A stretch of DNA of 46,087 nucleotides from Alphaproteobacteria bacterium (lineage in GTDB: Bacteria > Pseudomonadota > Alphaproteobacteria > Rhodobacterales > Rhodobacteraceae). The stretch spans positions 1 to 46,087 of the forward strand of contig QOQE01000015.1 of assembly GCA_003331935.1 (NCBI GenBank). The letters run 5' to 3'. Under the pieces are notes generated by a model that worked only from the letters and a program-made list of their open reading frames with translations, was not told the origin of the DNA and made no database searches. The translations under genes were made by a program, and so were the position numbers. Shown here one piece after another: positions 44,719-46,087 of the stretch (positions are counted from its first letter, which is position 1; every line of letters begins with the position of its first letter).

Positions 44719-46087
44719 ATGATGAACTTTTTAAAAAAAAAACAAACGGAAACTTTTTTTTCTTATGTAATCCTACCAGCTTGCTACTTCTTATTTTTTA
44801 CTTTTAGTAACGCGACTTTTGGAAAAGAAGCTCCGTATAGTTTTAGCAACCTTGTAGAGAAATTAAGCCCATCAGTCGTAAATATAACCACTAGCTCCAC
44901 AGTGCCAAATAGACAGGGACTAAACCCACAGCTTCCTCCTGGATCACCGTTTGAGGATTTATTCAGAGATTTTATGGATAGAGAGCAAAATGGCACACCC
45001 AGGAGGCAGAGAAGAGGTACTGCTCTTGGCTCTGGGTTCATTATTTCAGCTGATGGTTATGTCGTAACTAATAATCATGTTATAGAGAATGCCGACCAGA
45101 TAGAGATTGAATTCTTTGATGGCCGTTTCATGGAAGCAAGTGTCGTAGGAACTGACCCGAAAACAGACATAGCTCTTCTAAAAGTGACAGCACAAGATAA
45201 ACTCCGTTTTGTCAGCTTTGGCGATAGTAATAAATCCAAGGTAGGTGACTGGGTGTTAGCTATAGGTAATCCCTTAGGGCAAGGTTTCTCGGTTTCTGCG
45301 GGAATTATTTCGGCGAGGGGAAGAGCTTTAAGTGGATCTTATGACGATTTTATCCAAACCGATGCAGCTATAAATAGGGGAAACTCAGGAGGACCGCTTT
45401 TTAACATGGATGGTGAGGTGATTGGCGTTAATACAGCGATACTCTCTCCTAATGGGGGATCCATAGGTATAGGTTTTTCAATGTCATCCGCAGTTGTTGA
45501 GAAAGTGATAGAGCAACTTAAGACTTTTGGAGAGACAAGAAGGGGCTGGTTAGGTGTTAGAATTCAAGATGTTACTGAAGATGTAGCAGAAGCTCTAGGT
45601 ATTGAAAAAACTGATGGAGCTTTGGTTACTGATGTCCCAGAAGGGCCTGCAAAAAATGGAGGGCTAAAATCTGGAGATGTTATTATTGAATTCGACGGTA
45701 AGAAAATAAAGGACACTAGAGAACTGGTAAGAATAGTTGGAGACAGTCAAGTTGGTAAAAAAGTGTTAGTAAAGGTATTGAGAGATGGAAAAGAAGTATC
45801 ACTGTCTGTCAAGCTAGGGCGGTTAGAGGACAACATGGCATCAAGTCAACCAGTGAGGCAAAAATCTAAAAAAGTAGAGTTTGCTGGAATGACTTTGTCT
45901 AATGTCGACAAAGAGGTTGCAGAAGAGTTTGGTATTGATGCAAGTACAAAGGGAGTTGTAATAGTAGACGTGAAACCAGGATCTGTAGCAGAAGAAAAGG
46001 GTTTGAAAAAGGGAGATGTTATTGTTCAGGTAAATCGTGTAAAAATTTCCTCTACTGAAGAGCTCAAAAAGCTCAATGAAGAAGCTA
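44719..46087 (+). CDS. Do/HtrA-family periplasmic serine protease (cut by right edge)
   Basis: The frame starts at ATG 44719 (GGGGG just upstream; ATG 44722 is also possible) and runs off the window after 456 codons. An N-terminal signal peptide or anchor (about residues 16-40) is followed by a trypsin-like domain with His120 in VTNNHVI, Asp150 in TDIALLK, and Ser223 in GNSGGPLF. PDZ1 begins near RRGWLGVRIQDV, and PDZ2 is entered before the edge. It is a DegP/DegQ-like enzyme for periplasmic protein quality control. Co-location with hflKC and DUF2065 suggests an envelope proteostasis operon. Confidence 0.93.
   Translation, partial: MMNFLKKKQTETFFSYVILPACYFLFFTFSNATFGKEAPYSFSNLVEKLSPSVVNITTSSTVPNRQGLNPQLPPGSPFEDLFRDFMDREQNGTPRRQRRGTALGSGFIISADGYVVTNNHVIENADQIEIEFFDGRFMEASVVGTDPKTDIALLKVTAQDKLRFVSFGDSNKSKVGDWVLAIGNPLGQGFSVSAGIISARGRALSGSYDDFIQTDAAINRGNSGGPLFNMDGEVIGVNTAILSPNGGSIGIGFSMSSAVVEKVIEQLKTFGETRRGWLGVRIQDVTEDVAEALGIEKTDGALVTDVPEGPAKNGGLKSGDVIIEFDGKKIKDTRELVRIVGDSQVGKKVLVKVLRDGKEVSLSVKLGRLEDNMASSQPVRQKSKKVEFAGMTLSNVDKEVAEEFGIDASTKGVVIVDVKPGSVAEEKGLKKGDVIVQVNRVKISSTEELKKLNEEA

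Noticed and set aside
1-46087. Mobile element, prophage, CRISPR array or defence island
   Set aside because: No transposase, integrase, terminal repeats, regular spaced repeats or defence gene families were seen; nearly all DNA is accounted for by core genes.

Overview
This window is core chromosome of an AT-rich alphaproteobacterium (GC below 40% by eye). It holds 50 protein genes, two of them cut by the window edges, and one tRNA. Several gene neighbourhoods match those I know from Rhodobacterales: DUF177-rpmF-plsX-(fabH)-ihfA-merR-tRNA-Pro; dgt-argS-SPOR-(nagZ)-scpA-scpB; glyQ-DUF6446-glyS-PPDK-SleB; folB-folP-glmM; serC-serA-purA-DUF2842; and gor-hflK-hflC-DUF2065-Do protease. The low GC, tight packing and missing genes within these conserved runs suggest a streamlined, probably marine, Rhodobacterales-like lineage. 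That placement is inference from synteny and not a phylogeny.

Layout. 1-502 (-): 5' part of ccmI. 602-5709 (+): soxBDAG, heterotetrameric sarcosine oxidase, which demethylates sarcosine to glycine and delivers the C1 unit to tetrahydrofolate. 5693-8602 (-): MoxR AAA+ ATPase, a 50-aa two-TM protein, a CoxE-type VWA protein and an M48 metalloprotease. 8717-10364 (+): dksA and an FAD monooxygenase. 10366-11486 (-): erpA and xthA. 11562-16557 (+): dgt, argS, an SPOR protein, scpA, scpB. 16559-20443 (-): DUF177, rpmF, plsX, ihfA, merR, tRNA-Pro(GGG), dcd. 20496-22046: bamE (+), msrB (-), an OlsB-type acyltransferase (+). 22054-23789 (-): pyrC, pyrE. From 23983 to the right edge 21 genes all lie on the + strand: folE, glyQ, a DUF6446-like gene, glyS, a PPDK-like gene, SleB, folB, gph, folP, glmM, serC, serA, purA, DUF2842, thiN, rpiA, gor, hflK, hflC, DUF2065 and a Do/HtrA protease cut by the edge.

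Functional themes are C1/folate/serine-glycine metabolism (sox, folE, folB, folP, serC, serA, glyQ/S), nucleotide synthesis and quality control (pyrC, pyrE, purA, dcd, dgt), envelope maintenance (bamE, SleB, glmM, HflKC, Do protease, M48, SPOR, OlsB-type enzyme) and chromosome maintenance (scpA/B, ihfA, xthA).

No mobile element, CRISPR array, phage remnant, defence island or riboswitch was seen. No non-coding stretch exceeds 200 bases. I see no clearly new multi-gene system. The points most worth checking are: a PPDK homologue whose ATP-grasp half has lost its signature motifs; a perfect 12-bp inverted repeat between ccmI and soxB; the MoxR/50-aa/VWA/M48 operon; a tRNA-Pro whose CCA end lies 4 nt before the dcd start codon; rpiA and the FAD monooxygenase, which lack a usable canonical start where homology begins; and gene losses (fabH, nagZ) from conserved runs.
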